The notes: generated by a model from the sequence alone, not told the origin. 64,000 nucleotides of DNA from Ancylostoma caninum (GCA_037903475.1 JBAJFG010000047.1:410001-474000), one strand, 5' to 3'; numbered from the stretch's first letter, positions 8,255 to 19,138 are shown. Made by a program: numbers and translations.

Positions 8255-9859
8255 CTAGCGTGGCAGACCTAGCTCTTCCGCAAGTGAACTATCAATAAAG
8301 GAGAGCTCTGCTCCTGTATCAAGCAAAACTGCGACCTTCCTAAGTCTCTTAGACTTTGGATCCATTACTGTCAACTCTCCAGTCGGGAGGAATGTTCCAA
8401 CATTGTCTTGATCTTTCTGTGTAGATTGAAGCTCGCAAATCGTAGTGTCGTGCTCGACTTGATGAGCGCTAAGATGGTTGATTTTGGTGGTACCTTTGAC
8501 TTTCTGTAGATCTTTTGACGCGCTAGTTTTCTTTGCTGGAGAAGCAGAAGTTGATCCCTGCTTAGCAAAAGATTGCTTATCCTGCGACGTTTTGAAGCAA
8601 CATGATGTGTGATGAGCACCGTTACACGCGAAACACATCCTTTTCTTACAAAGAGACGTTGCATGCTGTGGAGATGCGCAGATAAGACAGAGCTTATGTT
8701 CCCGTAGATACTGAGAACGTTCCTGCGGAGTCTTATACTTCGTGCACGCGGAGGACTTATGAGATTCGTTGCAGTACATGCATCCACTGAAGAATAGCAC
8801 TTTTTGCTTCTTCTCTACTCGTGGAGATGTTTGGCTTTGCTCCGCTTTTTTACGCGTGTAAAGCGCTACCAATTCCTCACTCGAAATGACGTCTTCCAGA
8901 AATTTCAGAAGTGTGTCCATTGAGAAGGAAGTATCTGGAGGCATCGCATGTTTTTTCTCCAAAACTTTGCGCTGAAGTTGCTCTGGGAACTTGGACAGTA
9001 CTTGCTTCTGGAGCCACTGACTGTCAACATGTTCACCTTTTTGACGCAACTGGGACACAATCACTTGCAATTCCTCGAAAAGGGCTCTCATGTCTCTAAG
9101 CGAAGTCGAACGTAAACTCATTCGATCGATTTTGTCGATAAGTCGGTTGACTAGCTCTTCAGGATTTCCATATTTGGCTTTTAAAAAGTTGAGTGCCTTT
9201 TCATAGTTTTCTGGGCTTACTTGGAACTTGCTGATTGCCGCATGCGCATCCCCTTTAAGCGCATTTAACAAGTAGTTAAACTTAAACAACTCAGGCAGAG
9301 GCTGAGAATGAATGTTGGCATCAAATAGAGACCAAAAATTATCCCACTCCCATATATTACCGCTGAATGTGGGCACTGGTAAAGTGGGGAGCTCGAGCTT
9401 TCTTGTCCTTAAGTCGGTGTCTGACGCGGACTCGACTGACCTATTCGCGGGCCTGCGTGCGTTTCCAATACTACAGGACAAAAAGGAACGCGAACGAGCT
9501 TCAATTAGAACGAGATAGTCAAGCGCAGATGAAAGAACCTCTTCTACTCTCGTAGCATACTCGTCATAATCGTCGTAGTCCTTTTTGGACGGGTTCTTTA
9601 GAGAATCTAGCATGGAAGCGTATTCTCTCAAAAGTTGCGAAATTCTCGAAGTGCAGGCTTCGATCGCGCCTATCGCTTCTTCGAGACGTCTGCGGCAGTC
9701 TTTATTGTACGCGAGCGATGAGTCATCTTCGCTAGCGGTCAGAGATTCAAGATTTTCCCCTTTAAAACGCGTAAGAACTGTCTCAAGTTTTCTCGAGAAA
9801 TGAGTTAGTAAGCGTTTATGTGAAGAAAGTTGTGTGGACATCATGAAGTAAGTTTCCAA
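8255..9859 (-). CDS. Gag with zinc knuckles and start of the aspartic protease (BEL/Pao)
   Basis: The 534-residue frame encodes the structural Gag that packages element RNA into particles. Residues about 1-110 are helical and charged. About 150-320 match the BEL Gag family DUF1759, with PTFSGNIWEWDNFW-type sequence followed by LLNALKGDA. Three zinc knuckles follow: C-x2-C-x3-H-x4-C at the MYC-N region, C-x2-C-x4-H-x4-C at LIC-A, and C-x2-C-x3-H-x4-C at FAC-N. The C-terminus enters a retropepsin, with LLDTGAELSFID carrying the catalytic DTG. The frame then hits a TAG at 8255, and the rest of the protease domain continues in the -1 frame. BEL elements usually make Gag-Pol from one frame. No X-XXY-YYZ slippery heptamer is visible at the break, so a one-base deletion or sequence error is likelier than programmed frameshifting. 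Confidence 0.93.
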   Translation of the reverse strand: METYFMMSTQLSSHKRLLTHFSRKLETVLTRFKGENLESLTASEDDSSLAYNKDCRRRLEEAIGAIEACTSRISQLLREYASMLDSLKNPSKKDYDDYDEYATRVEEVLSSALDYLVLIEARSRSFLSCSIGNARRPANRSVESASDTDLRTRKLELPTLPVPTFSGNIWEWDNFWSLFDANIHSQPLPELFKFNYLLNALKGDAHAAISKFQVSPENYEKALNFLKAKYGNPEELVNRLIDKIDRMSLRSTSLRDMRALFEELQVIVSQLRQKGEHVDSQWLQKQVLSKFPEQLQRKVLEKKHAMPPDTSFSMDTLLKFLEDVISSEELVALYTRKKAEQSQTSPRVEKKQKVLFFSGCMYCNESHKSSACTKYKTPQERSQYLREHKLCLICASPQHATSLCKKRMCFACNGAHHTSCCFKTSQDKQSFAKQGSTSASPAKKTSASKDLQKVKGTTKINHLSAHQVEHDTTICELQSTQKDQDNVGTFLPTGELTVMDPKSKRLRKVAVLLDTGAELSFIDSSLAEELGLPR

Positions 9860-10095
9860 GCGCGAACTCGAAATTATCAGCGATCAAGAAGATGTTATTG
9901 ATGAAGCGAGGAGAACGCGACCTTGGAGTGAATTTTTGATGTGCAACTCAAAATGTCGGTCGCTGAGAAACCCAATAGTAGAGGGCACAACAAATCTCAA
10001 AGCAAGCAAATCTTCAATACTCGAAAAAATGCTCACGGTATTGACCTGAATCCGTCGTTGGCTGGATGCACCATAACGCTACTCGGGGACTCGTT
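9860..10095 (-). other. Untranslated leader between 5' LTR and gag
   Basis: This is a 236-base leader with no open frame of note. A primer-binding site complementary to a tRNA 3' end should adjoin the LTR at 10095, but no TGG-initiated 15-18-base match is obvious. The bases next to the LTR on the minus strand read AACGAGTCCCCGAG. Either the LTR edge is a few bases off or priming uses an unusual site. Confidence 0.5.
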
Positions 10096-10506
10096 TGGGT
10101 AGCTCGCCCTTGACCAGCACTTTGCTAGCGCCACGCGGATGTTACCTCAAACTTGGGTAATTAAACCTTTTATATATTCTTCTAAATATACATACATATT
10201 ATCAACGAGGAAGTAGTAACGCGCAAATAAACTAATTTACTAAATAAAACTATATGAGAAAAAATGATTTAACCATGAGAAGAAAACGCGATGGATGAGC
10301 AAGACGCGTTCTCTCTTATATGCCTTCGCCAGGCAACATTTCCACAGATGTACGCGAGAGATAACAAGCGAATAACTGCAGAAATCAGTAAATCACATTT
10401 CTCACATTTCTATGCTCAAGAAACAATCAAAGTACAGTACATAAAGCACAACGGATCAAAGTAGATCACTAAAATATCGTTCCATTTTGGGTCGATTTTA
10501 TCGACA
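10096..10506 (-). repeat. 5' LTR of the BEL/Pao element (right)
   Basis: On the minus strand it runs from TGTCGATAAAATCG (10506) to ...GAGCTACCCA (10096), giving the TG...CA ends usual for LTRs. The start is fixed by comparison with the left LTR, and the outer end by comparison with the uninterrupted second copy near 50278. Transcription of the element would start in this LTR. Confidence 0.92.
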
Positions 10507-11972
10507 CCAAGTCTTGTATATCATCTATCACCTCAGTTGCTTGCCGACCTTATTTCTGGTATGTTGGCTTGGTTATGAGCAGACGTTGATGATACTCGGA
10601 GCGATTATTGTCGACAGTGTGCTATGCTGCAGGGGTGTGTCATTACTGGATTCGCAAGGTAATGGTGGCGGACCAACCGAAACCTCGAAATCTTCCCTCT
10701 CCTCAGAATTTCTCTGGCTGTCAACAATTACTAACATTTGTTTGATCAACATCTTTCCTGAAAAATGTTTCCTTTTCGTTCCCTAGGAGCTCGCGAAATC
10801 TAACAAAATCACGTAAAAGCGAAATGCATAATTCGTCAAATTTTAAAAGGTCAGTGCTCCATCGTCAACGTTGCACCACCATTTTTAGTGATAACCATCG
10901 GTCACCGTCACTTTTCATTCTGCGACAGCGATGATAGGTGACATATTATTTGAGTATCATAGCGGATGCCAAAAGTGTTAGTTTCTCAGACTAGCTGAGA
11001 TTGTGTAGATATGTCTTCTGCCTAGGAGAAGAGGAGATGTGAAAGGCGCAGTTATGGTGGTAGTCCATTTTATTTAGCGTTTCATAGTGATTCGAGAGAA
11101 GTGCCAGTAAAAATTCTCCCCGTAGACAGAAGCTTTCAAACTGGGGAACGTGTCAATTCAGAGAACATCCACGATGAAAACGTTGAATACTAAGACGCCC
11201 TTTCCTGAAAAAGTTTTGCGCCCATAACAAAGAAAGTTAGGAATGGCAAGAATATGTAAAGAATCGCTGTGTGTTGAGCCTGTCCTGGGTTCTGCAAAGC
11301 AACATGTGTGAACCAAGTGGAGGCCATATCGTTCGTTACTCTTGAGAGAATTCTTATTAGCACTTCCCTCAAATTACTATAAAAGGTTAAACGAAACGGA
11401 CTACCAGCATAACACCGCCTTCCACATCTCCTCTCCTCGTAGGCTTACATCCACGCAACCTCAGCCCATCTGGGAAAGTACCATTTCTCAATTCCGTTGT
11501 GATCCCCAAATAATGTAGCACCTCTCATTGCTGTCTCAGAAGTGAAGAGTGATGGTTGGCTCCGGCTCGTCACTGAAGATGATGGTGCAACGTTGACGAC
11601 GAGCGGAGACCTCTCTAAATTTCACAAATTAAGCACTCCGCTTTTATGTAGTTTTGGTAGATTTTGTGAGCTCCTTAAGGACGAATAGGAAGTATTTTTA
11701 GCAAGATGCTGCTCAAGCAAATTCAGTAATTGAATGACAATCAGAGAAATTCTGAGGAGGGGGAAGATTTCGAGGTTTCACTTGCTTCGCCACCGTTATT
11801 TTTTGAAACCACTAATAATCCATTGCTGAAGTATAGCACACTTTTGACACTAATCTGAGTATGTTCCCGTGTTACGTCTGTTCCCAACCACCATATCAAA
11901 AATGAAGTCGACAAGCAACGGTGGTGATAGGTGCTGTACAAGACGTGGACTATAGCTTCGATTTTTGACAGA
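10507..11972. promoter_or_regulatory. Divergent promoter region with inverted-repeat arms (copy 1, interrupted)
   Basis: Bases 10507-10745 are a degenerate inverted copy of 11741-11965, the region just upstream of and including the start of the secreted-protein gene. In the second copy the full arm survives and includes the start of an oppositely oriented paralog. The stretch between the arms (about 10750-11740) has no convincing gene. The BEL element sits at the left edge, cutting this intergenic region from the paralog. It probably held regulatory sequence for both genes, but no TATA box or known site is evident. Confidence 0.5.
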
Positions 11973-12291
11973 ATGAAACTCGTCGCCCTCCTAGTAACTG
12001 CCATTTCTTGTCTGGCTTATGCAGCTGACAACATCGATGGCCAGCACTGCACCAGGCTGTGCATGGTGTCGTACGTAAATTACCTGAGATACCACGATTC
12101 GGAGGTGAGAAAAGTCAATTCATATTAAGATTGGTGCAGAGATTAGATGAGTCAGTGAAACATTTCAGAAAGCTATGGAAAAATGCAACGAGATTGCGGA
12201 ATTATATCGCTTGAGGAATTTCTGTAGTAAAGCTGTGCCAGTGATGCTCAAGGTTCCCAAAATGGATTTGAAGGAGGGAGATCCGGTTTGA
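11973..12291 (+). CDS. Small secreted cysteine-containing protein, copy 1 (two exons)
   Basis: Exon 1 is 11973-12104 and exon 2 is 12169-12291. The 64-base intron runs from GTGAGA to CATTTCAG. The product is 84 residues: a clear signal peptide (MKLVALLVTAISCLAYA, cleavage near AYA-AD), then about 67 mature residues with four cysteines in the pattern HC-x3-C ... KC-x11-FC and a lysine-rich tail ending DPV. I do not recognise the family; the four cysteines suggest two disulfides bridging two helices. The second copy (51736) keeps the same exons and frame, which supports a real gene. Secretion is inferred from the signal sequence; function is unknown. It is transcribed away from the inverted-repeat intergenic region shared with a damaged paralog. 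Confidence 0.75.
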
Positions 12292-14640
12292 AAAACTAAT
12301 CTTCATTTCTTAACGCATATTTTTCAAACGAGGAGAGGGCCTATTTGGTGTCTCAACTCCAACAACAGAACAATTCTCTGAAAATATTGAAATATACATC
12401 TCACCAGAAAAAATATGTAATTCGGAAAGAGAATTATGTTTTTAGAAAATCCCCTGGAGATTTTTCACTGACCGCGACCCAGTGGCTTGGTCGATCTGCT
12501 TCAACGGCTGCAGGAATCCCATTCCGAAACTCTAATTCTGCTCTTACAGTAATCATCAACTCGTAAATATTTGGGTTTGTAGGTGTTTCTACAGCTCACA
12601 TGAATTAGGTTGGAATGAAATTGAGGTTGAAACACACACTTAGATCATTTGGCTGTCGTTGCGAAGGAAAATCGTCGGACATTGTTTGGTGAAGTACAAA
12701 TCCTCTGCTAAAGGTTTATTTCTGTGGGTGTTCTGAGGTGGCATTGCCTGGTCACCCATTTCTGCAACCGCCACTGGACAAATTGAGTTGTTTATAAGGG
12801 TCCTGCTTCCTCGACTTCTACCATATCCTTAAGTTCAGAGCTCGGGTCAAGCGTACGATGGTATTTTACCAAGGGGGAGGGTCGCCTCGAGGAGGGGTTG
12901 CCTGCAGAGGGTAGTATGATAACAGCAAAATAAGGAAGTTCGTTTTTCACAAGCGAGCTCCAAGTTCGATTCCTCGCGAGTTAGTGTTGCAAACACTTCA
13001 ACATGCTCTTTTTCTCTTAGCACCGTAAATAACAAGAGTATAATCGTCGGTGGACACTTTTTTTTTTCAAGCTTGGACGTTTTATTTGGCTGTAAATCGA
13101 CTCCCATGGTTCAATAAACACGTAGCTCAAAATGCTATTCCGTGGATGGTGTGCTAAGACGTCTGGACAACACGTGGTGCTCCGTAGCTATAGAGGCGGT
13201 TTCCCAGAACCAAATCTTATGAGGATGCAAAATCACATGGCTTCTCGATCACTGGAAATTTTTCCATAGCGATAAGACCACATAAGACATAACCGCAAAA
13301 TTTGTCAAATTTGAGGATTGCTTGACACTCAATAACTGACAAAATTAGAAGGTCCTATGAAAAACGACTCTATGCATGAGAAAGAGCGAATCTCCCTCTA
13401 TTGTAATGCGTCGGAGATGTTCCCCCGTACAGTGTAGTCATGAAGTTATTCGCCTCAGATTAATATCACATTCTTGAACTTGCCCAAAAATCGGGTTTTC
13501 TTCCATGGCTTTTTTCAGCATTTGTTTAAAAGCTGACAAAGCCTTAATAATGATTCTGAAGGAGGAAGTCAAGCTCTATACTCTGCTAAAATTTCAACTT
13601 TGATAATTACCTGGGAAGTTTCATTCCGTTGGTAAACCGATGGTAAACCGTTGGTAAAAATGACATTTTCCCCAGCTTTTTACCAACGAAATTCCACCCA
13701 TATTTAACCCTAATATACCAAAATTCTTAAAATAAAAAGACGTGCGTCAGGAAGCGCAAATCTTCCTGATAACAGAACGTCTTCAGCCATTTTCCTAGGT
13801 CTCGTGACAACCCTTTCTGAATTCGTGACAAACAACCATACATCTGCACGTGTGCGGTTTCGATTCTGAGTGAAGGAACACCACTCATGCGCGACTTTCA
13901 TAGCTCAAAAAAGGTTCTTACAAATTGTTTTTGATCATATACAAAGATACTTGACATCCGACTGCTCCTCATGCATTTTTCCATTTTGCAAAAATTAGTC
14001 TTCGGTTGGGATCGAACCCTGGACCTGTATGAACATGAATACGAATTCTGTGTCACTCCAGTTGCTTATAATAAGGGTATAGATGTGCAAAATAGACATG
14101 TGCGACCCCGACTGGTTGTTTCATTGATAAGACTTGAAATTCAAAAGTAGATGTTAAAAATTGAAAAGTGAATAATTATTTTCAAAAATTAATTGAATTC
14201 AGAAAATATCTCCTGGATGTTTTGAAAGTTGTTGAATTACAATAACTGAAAGTCTGGAAAATTAAATGTTCTAGAGGGGGTCGCACTTTTTTCGTCTACA
14301 ACGGGGGGGGGGTCGCTTTGGGGTCGAATTTTTACCAATACTACGCTTGACCCTGGGTACGAGGATCGCGGGCACTTACCTCACTTATTAGCAAAATCGG
14401 GGTCACAGAATGCTCGAGTGGGTTCTATGGTTCTGCCAGGGACCTAAACTTGTCACTGAGTAAATCCTTGTGTGCAGCTGTGCGTCCTGATCCCTGGAAG
14501 GGGTAAATGCTGCAACATTGCTCCCTGATGGAAACTAGAGCTAATTTTTTGCCAATTTCATCACGAAGAACGGCGGAGCTCTGAAAGGTCAAAACCGCTT
14601 ATATCATAGTAGGCTAAAGAAGCAGAGCTCATGTGCTCAC
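12292..14640. other. Intergenic repeats, no supported gene (copy 1)
   Basis: I see no gene with coding-type splice sites. The stretch is AT-rich with palindromic and low-complexity pieces: a T run near 13060, a repeated TTGGTAAACCG motif at about 13630-13655, and a run of ten G at about 14303. The copy at 52055-54385 matches throughout with scattered substitutions and small indels, about 2-3% different, as expected for non-coding sequence. Confidence 0.6.
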
Positions 14641-14702
14641 TATCTTTTCTTCAAGGCACTGTGAAAAAACTATATTAGTTATGTGGGCCCTGTAGATTTC
14701 AG

Positions 14703-14862
14703 GCGATTCGAACAGGAAAACTTTTCGTCTGTAAAAACATGGCTGAGGAGATCACAGCTCCTCATTAGTGTTTGTGAAGATATTCGAATTAGAAGCTATT
14801 TAGGTGGAGCTGATCAAATGGTCGTAAGCGATACCCATCCCGATGATCAGAAACCACGTGAG
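14703..14862 (+). other. Exon-like module with acceptor and donor, present three times
   Basis: A 160-base open segment lies between TAGATTTCAG and GTAAGAAT. It encodes RFEQENFSSVKTWLRR and then SQLLISVCE-type sequence. The same module occurs at about 16613-16772 and 54464-54623, each with an open frame and an intact donor, but with several amino-acid changes (for example D/G, G/P, P/L). I cannot connect it to flanking exons with confidence. It may be an exon captured by a repeat. Confidence 0.35.
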
Positions 14863-15442
14863 GTAAGAATAGATGAAGATATCCTTGGTTTCTAGCCCGG
14901 GGCAGTGCAACCGCTCCCCCTTTGCTGCTTCACTACATTTCCGAGAGCTAGATCAAGGATACCAGATCGTTTAGCGAATTCAGTAGCATGGATTATGCAT
15001 TCGCTGAAGTGAACGGCAACAGTAGCGTGTGGACCTTAGATGTGGATCAATTCGGGCGGCAGCAGGTGATTCAACCGAGGTTAGTGCTTCCTCCTAGAAC
15101 TTGCAACTTCCACTTCGTCTCAGTGTTTAACGTCGGTGGGATCAGTTCTGGCTCTGAAAGAGAGTGACTCAGCAATATGAACCAGAAATCACCCAAAATA
15201 AACGTTTTTTCATGTCGTTCTCTGCTGTTTTTCATTTTCTGCCGTTGCACTTTACTTACAGAAGATTATCCCAAACCTTTCGCATCTATTCTTGTTGTTT
15301 CCTACTTGTACTGATATGGCTAAGGTTTCATCCAACTTACTTAGACACTTAGACGGCCCTCTATGCAGACACAGGCGGTTGGGTGGCGCCTTTCGAGGTG
15401 AAAAGATGGCTCAGTGGCGAAAACGTTTATCTCGATAAACAC

Positions 15443-16280
15443 GGGAGGCGGACATCTTGAACACCACTGCCCTACATTCTCCAGAATATAGGGCACGGCT
15501 GGGTCACTGCCCCAGATTCATTTGTCGTTGCCCTACTTTCGTTGGCTGCACATCGCCACAGGGCCGGGGCTTGCCTAACTCTACCTGGCCGTCATCCTCA
15601 TGATGTATTGTTGGATTGACACCAGCAAGACACTGGTGTTTATCGGGGTGCGTGACATCTTGACATCGACATCTAGAAGTGATCATTTTAACGCTGTCAA
15701 ATGTGAACCGGTATATGTTCACTTCATCATCGAATATAACCCAGATTATTTGAAGGCTGTGAGCTGTGATTACTGTATTTGAATGTGGTGAGCTACGATT
15801 GTTGCTTCCAAAATTGAGATTACACGACTGGTTGGAGCTTGAGGAATTCCTTCATTTGTTTGTCCAGTCAATATAGTGAAGATTAGAGCTTGATATTGCA
15901 CGTAGACGATTTGCTTCTTTTCCACAATACAGCGAGAAGAAGATAGAGAAATAAAAAATATCGCGACTTTTTTCCCCGTTCCAGGATCTGGGTTGTGCTC
16001 GGCGACAGAGTATACGTCTTCCACATTTGAGAGCACGAAAGCGGTAATTTTCTTGCTGCGCAGATCAAATATACAGCAGAGTCTTTGCTCTTGCCAGTCA
16101 GATTTCGATAAGATTCTTGTAGTGAAGCAAGCCCTGGCTGTGGCGGTGAACTCTTAACTGCCCCACTATAATTAGCGGAGCAGCCAAGGAAAGTAGGGCA
16201 GGGAATCTGGGGCAATGACCCAGTAATGCTCTATATTCTAGAGAATGTAGGGCAGTGGTGTTCAAGATGTCACGCACCCC
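15443..16280. mobile_element. Non-autonomous DNA element with about 80-base terminal inverted repeats
   Basis: The left end (GGCGGACATCTTGAACACC..., 15448 on) and the right end (reverse complement of ...GGTGTTCAAGATGTCACGC, to 16280) pair over about 80 bases, including the shared CACTGCCCTACATTCT block and a CTGGGTCA(C/T)TGCCCCAGATTC block. No transposase is encoded. Inside, 15588-15645 is an inverted copy of 17705-17762. No clean target duplication is visible, so its superfamily is uncertain. Confidence 0.7.
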
Positions 16281-16560
16281 TCATCCTCCCCTCCAGCCCC
16301 TCTTCAATGTTGTTCTTCATTTTCATCCAGTGTCCAAGGTGCAAAGAGGACAAAGTCTCTGTTATTTTGGATCATTCAGGTTCTATTCGTTTTCCTTCGC
16401 AGAAGACGTTTTTTACGTTCTTTTCTTTGTCCTATTCATCGGCAGTCGTATTCTTTCCACAGCTTCGTTTATCTTTTTATGCATCGCCTTTGCTTCATCG
16501 GTCCTTCTTGAAAGTTTTAGATGAATCTTCCATCAACCCGAATACCCCTTTCGTTCCGAG
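16281..16560 (-). pseudogene. RTE-type LINE fragment in tandem unit 1
   Basis: This stretch is a duplicate of 17969-18270. On the minus strand it carries the thumb-side part of the reverse transcriptase (DEAQAMHRKINEA-like and ...KKTKNVKNVFCEG-like sequence). It is a short, non-functional fragment at the end of the TIR element. Confidence 0.6.
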
Positions 16561-17782
16561 CGATTCGTTCCGAAAAAACTATATTAGTTGTGAGGCCCCT
16601 GTAGATTTCAGGCGATTCGAACAGGAAAACTTTTCGTCTGTAAAAACATGGCTGAGGAGATCACAGCTCCTCATTAGTGTTTGTGAAGGTATTCGAATTA
16701 GAAGCTACTTACCTGGAGCTGATCAAATGGTCGTAAGCGATACTCATCTCGATGATGAGAAATCACGTGAGGTAAGAATAGATGAAGATATCCTTGGTTT
16801 CTAGCCCGGGGCAGTGCAACCGCTCCCCCTTTGCTGCTTCACTACATTTCCGAGAGCTAGAGCAAGGATACCAGATCGTTTAGCGAATTCAGTAGCATGG
16901 ATTATGCATTCGCTGAAGTGAACGGCAACAGTACGATAATGAAATCTCCTCATCAGTTCTGTAAGAGTTCTGCCTTCCTATTTTGTTGCAGCGACTTGGC
17001 AGGTACTGCTGCGTTTTCCTTACGCTTTTTTCCCTTCCTTTCCTTCCAGTTGTCAGAGTAAAATTCTTGCAAAGATGGTAGCTCCAACACTATGATTTCA
17101 AACTCTTTTCTCATGAAAAATTCAACAATATCAATATTTCAACAACAAAACAGCGACAGGAAACTAAACGAAAAGTTCTTGAGCTCTTGCTGTGTATCCA
17201 AGAATCATAGCCGCAACACCATGTGATGTGTAAGGAGTGTAACACACTCAACAATAACCAAGTGAGCAGGGTCTCGTTCAACAAAAATAGCTATATGGAT
17301 AGCATGTGGACCTTAGATGTGGATCAACTCGGGCGGCAGCAGGTGATTCAACCGAGGTTAGTGCTCCCTCCTAGAACTTGCAACTTCCACTTCGTCTCAG
17401 TGTTCAACGTCGGTGGGATCAGTTCTGGCTCTGAGAGTGACTCGGCAGTATGAACAAGAAATCACCCAAAATAAACGTCTTTTTCATCTTGTTCTCTGCT
17501 GTTTTTCATTTTCTGCCGTTGCACTTTACTTAAAGAAAATTATCCCAAACCTTTCGCATCTATTCTTGTTGTTTCCTACCTGCACTGATATGGCTAAGGT
17601 TTCATTTAACTTACTTAGACACTTAGACGGCCCTCTATGCAGACACAGGCGGTTGTGTGGCGCCTTTCGAGGTGAAAAGATGGCTGAGTGGCGAAAACGT
17701 TTATCTCGATAAACACCAGTGTCTTGCTGGTGTCAATCCAACAATACATCATGGGGATGACGGCTAAGTCCGGCCCGCAGTC

Positions 17783-18720
17783 CTACCTTAGAAGAGAACA
17801 TTCGAGCGCACTATGCACAGTGCGCAGAGTCTTTGACATTGTCACAGTGTCCACCCACGTCTCCGCAGCGTAGCAAAGCGCTAGACGAACTGTAGAATTA
17901 AAAAGATGAGGACGGAGGTAAGGATCGCCAGTTAATCCATGCCTTCCCTGAAAGGCCCGAACGCGGCTCATGCTGCCCTCCAGCCCCTCTTCAAGGTTGT
18001 TCTTCATTTTCATCCAGTGTCCAAGGTGCAAAGAGGACAAAGTCTCTGTTATTTTGGATCATTCAGGTTCTATTCGTTTTCCTTCGCAGAAGACGTTTTT
18101 TACGTTCTTTTCTTTGTCCTATTCATCGGCAGCCGTATTCTTTCCACAGCTTCGTTTATCTTTCTATGCATCGCCTGAGCTTCATCGGTCCTTCTTGAAA
18201 ATAAAACGATGTCGTTTCCGGAACAAAAGTTTTAGGTGAATCTTCCATCAACCCGAATACCCCTTTCGTTCCGAGCAAGTGGTTCCATTGCGCATTGTAA
18301 CGAGGCAGTAAACAACTTGGGTGTCGCTCTGCTCTACTCTTTTCGCTACTGGGATGGGGCGCTGGAAGAGCTGCACCTTGTAAAGCATTGAAGGTAGCAG
18401 TCGGGTGTCCTCACATATGACGCGTCCACTCCTTGCACAAGCAATGCTGACAGTACGGCGTTTGTCTCAACGCTATCGAATGCTTTTCGTAGTGGAAGAG
18501 GGGTAAGCAATATTTTCGGCAAACCTCTATGACCCTCGAAACGGTTTAAATGTTGTCCATGCAGCTGAACCCCTGTCGGAATCTGGCCGGTTCCTGCGGT
18601 TGGGCTTCATCCAAGGTCCTCGTTATTTTCATGGGAATATTTGATTGAATTCTTCTGTGCCGTTCAGGTTGGGTGATCGAACTCTTTACTACAAACGGCT
18701 CGTTGTTTGGACGGTAACGT
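17783..18720 (-). pseudogene. RTE-clade LINE reverse transcriptase remnant, copy 1
   Basis: Read on the minus strand, with several frame changes, it shows RT landmarks in order: DEAQPQEPARFRQGFSCMDN (18600), KAFDSVET (about 18470), QGVDASYVRT, KLFTASLQCAMEPL (about 18300), a degraded active-site box GNDIVLF where FADDIVLF is expected, then the C-terminal HLFNSTVRLALCYAAETW (about 17870). This order and wording match the RTE LINEs abundant in strongylid nematodes. Loss of one catalytic Asp plus frameshifts and stops make it dead. An identical remnant lies at 55624-56561. Confidence 0.8.
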
Positions 18721-19138
18721 GCTCTTAATGAAAATTGTATTAATGCTGTTATGATCTGGACAACCAGAGATCTCGTCTCTCTCAGGAAGTCACCGGTATT
18801 CCCCCAGCTGCACGTGGAGGTGCCTCAACAGACCGTCACAACGAATCATGAATCCCACCGATTTAGCCCTTTTTTCGTCCGCACCGCTCTGTGACACTCT
18901 GTGCTACAATAGGATCGCTTGAATTGGTTGGTAGCACATTTTCGGGCTTACGTAGGAAATTTTACACTGCCTCGCCTTTCTATACGCATCTCTCGGATGC
19001 AGTGAGCCAAAATTATAGGTACCAGATGAATTCAACTTCTCGAACGAAAAAGCTATAATGTCGGGGAGGTCTCTGAGAGGCAATGTTAGGTACTCTTACA
19101 GCAACAATGATCTACATTTGATTTCGAATATTACTCTA
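18721..19138. other. No supported gene; likely upstream LINE sequence
   Basis: This stretch lies between the LINE remnant and the Helitron-like element. The minus strand keeps weak LINE-like composition up to about 18900. Beyond that nothing is recognised. Confidence 0.4.

Larger units (their letters stand above)
1..10506 (-). mobile_element. BEL/Pao LTR retrotransposon with env-like gene
   Basis: The two ends are direct repeats of about 410 bases. Between them, read on the minus strand, lie gag with zinc knuckles and a protease start, pol in BEL order (protease, RT, RNase H, integrase), an env-like glycoprotein gene and two further 3' frames. The gene order and nematode-type env match the Belpaoviridae/Semotivirus group (family knowledge). 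The LTRs differ by seven substitutions and one 6-base indel, so the insertion is fairly young but not new. The coding region has a frame break in protease and a stop between pol and env, so this copy is probably not autonomous as written. The left end is cut by the window: about four LTR bases and the left target duplication are missing. The right flank starts CCAAG at 10507, and the empty site is seen in the second copy near 50278. Confidence 0.95.
14661..18281. repeat. Tandem duplication of a 1.7-1.9 kb unit (copy 1 only)
   Basis: Unit 1 (about 14661-16560) and unit 2 (about 16571-18281) share three blocks. 14683-14995 matches 16593-16935. 15026-15443 matches 17301-17715. 16281-16558 matches 17969-18270. 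Unit 1 lacks about 360 bases present at 16938-17300, and has a TIR element (15443-16280) where unit 2 has about 250 bases of LINE sequence. The corresponding place in the second copy (about 54386-56110) has a single unit, so the duplication arose after or apart from the large duplication. Confidence 0.8.

Noticed and set aside
11190..11372. Minus-strand 60-codon frame in the divergent intergenic region (120 codons in copy 2 at 50929-51291)
   Set aside because: The frame differs in length between copies through small indels, showing no constraint.
13990..14065. Possible tRNA or tRNA-derived SINE (GGGATCGAACCC box, minus strand); similar boxes at 21926 and 22068
   Set aside because: A T-arm-like box is present, but no acceptor stem, D-arm or anticodon arm folds around it.
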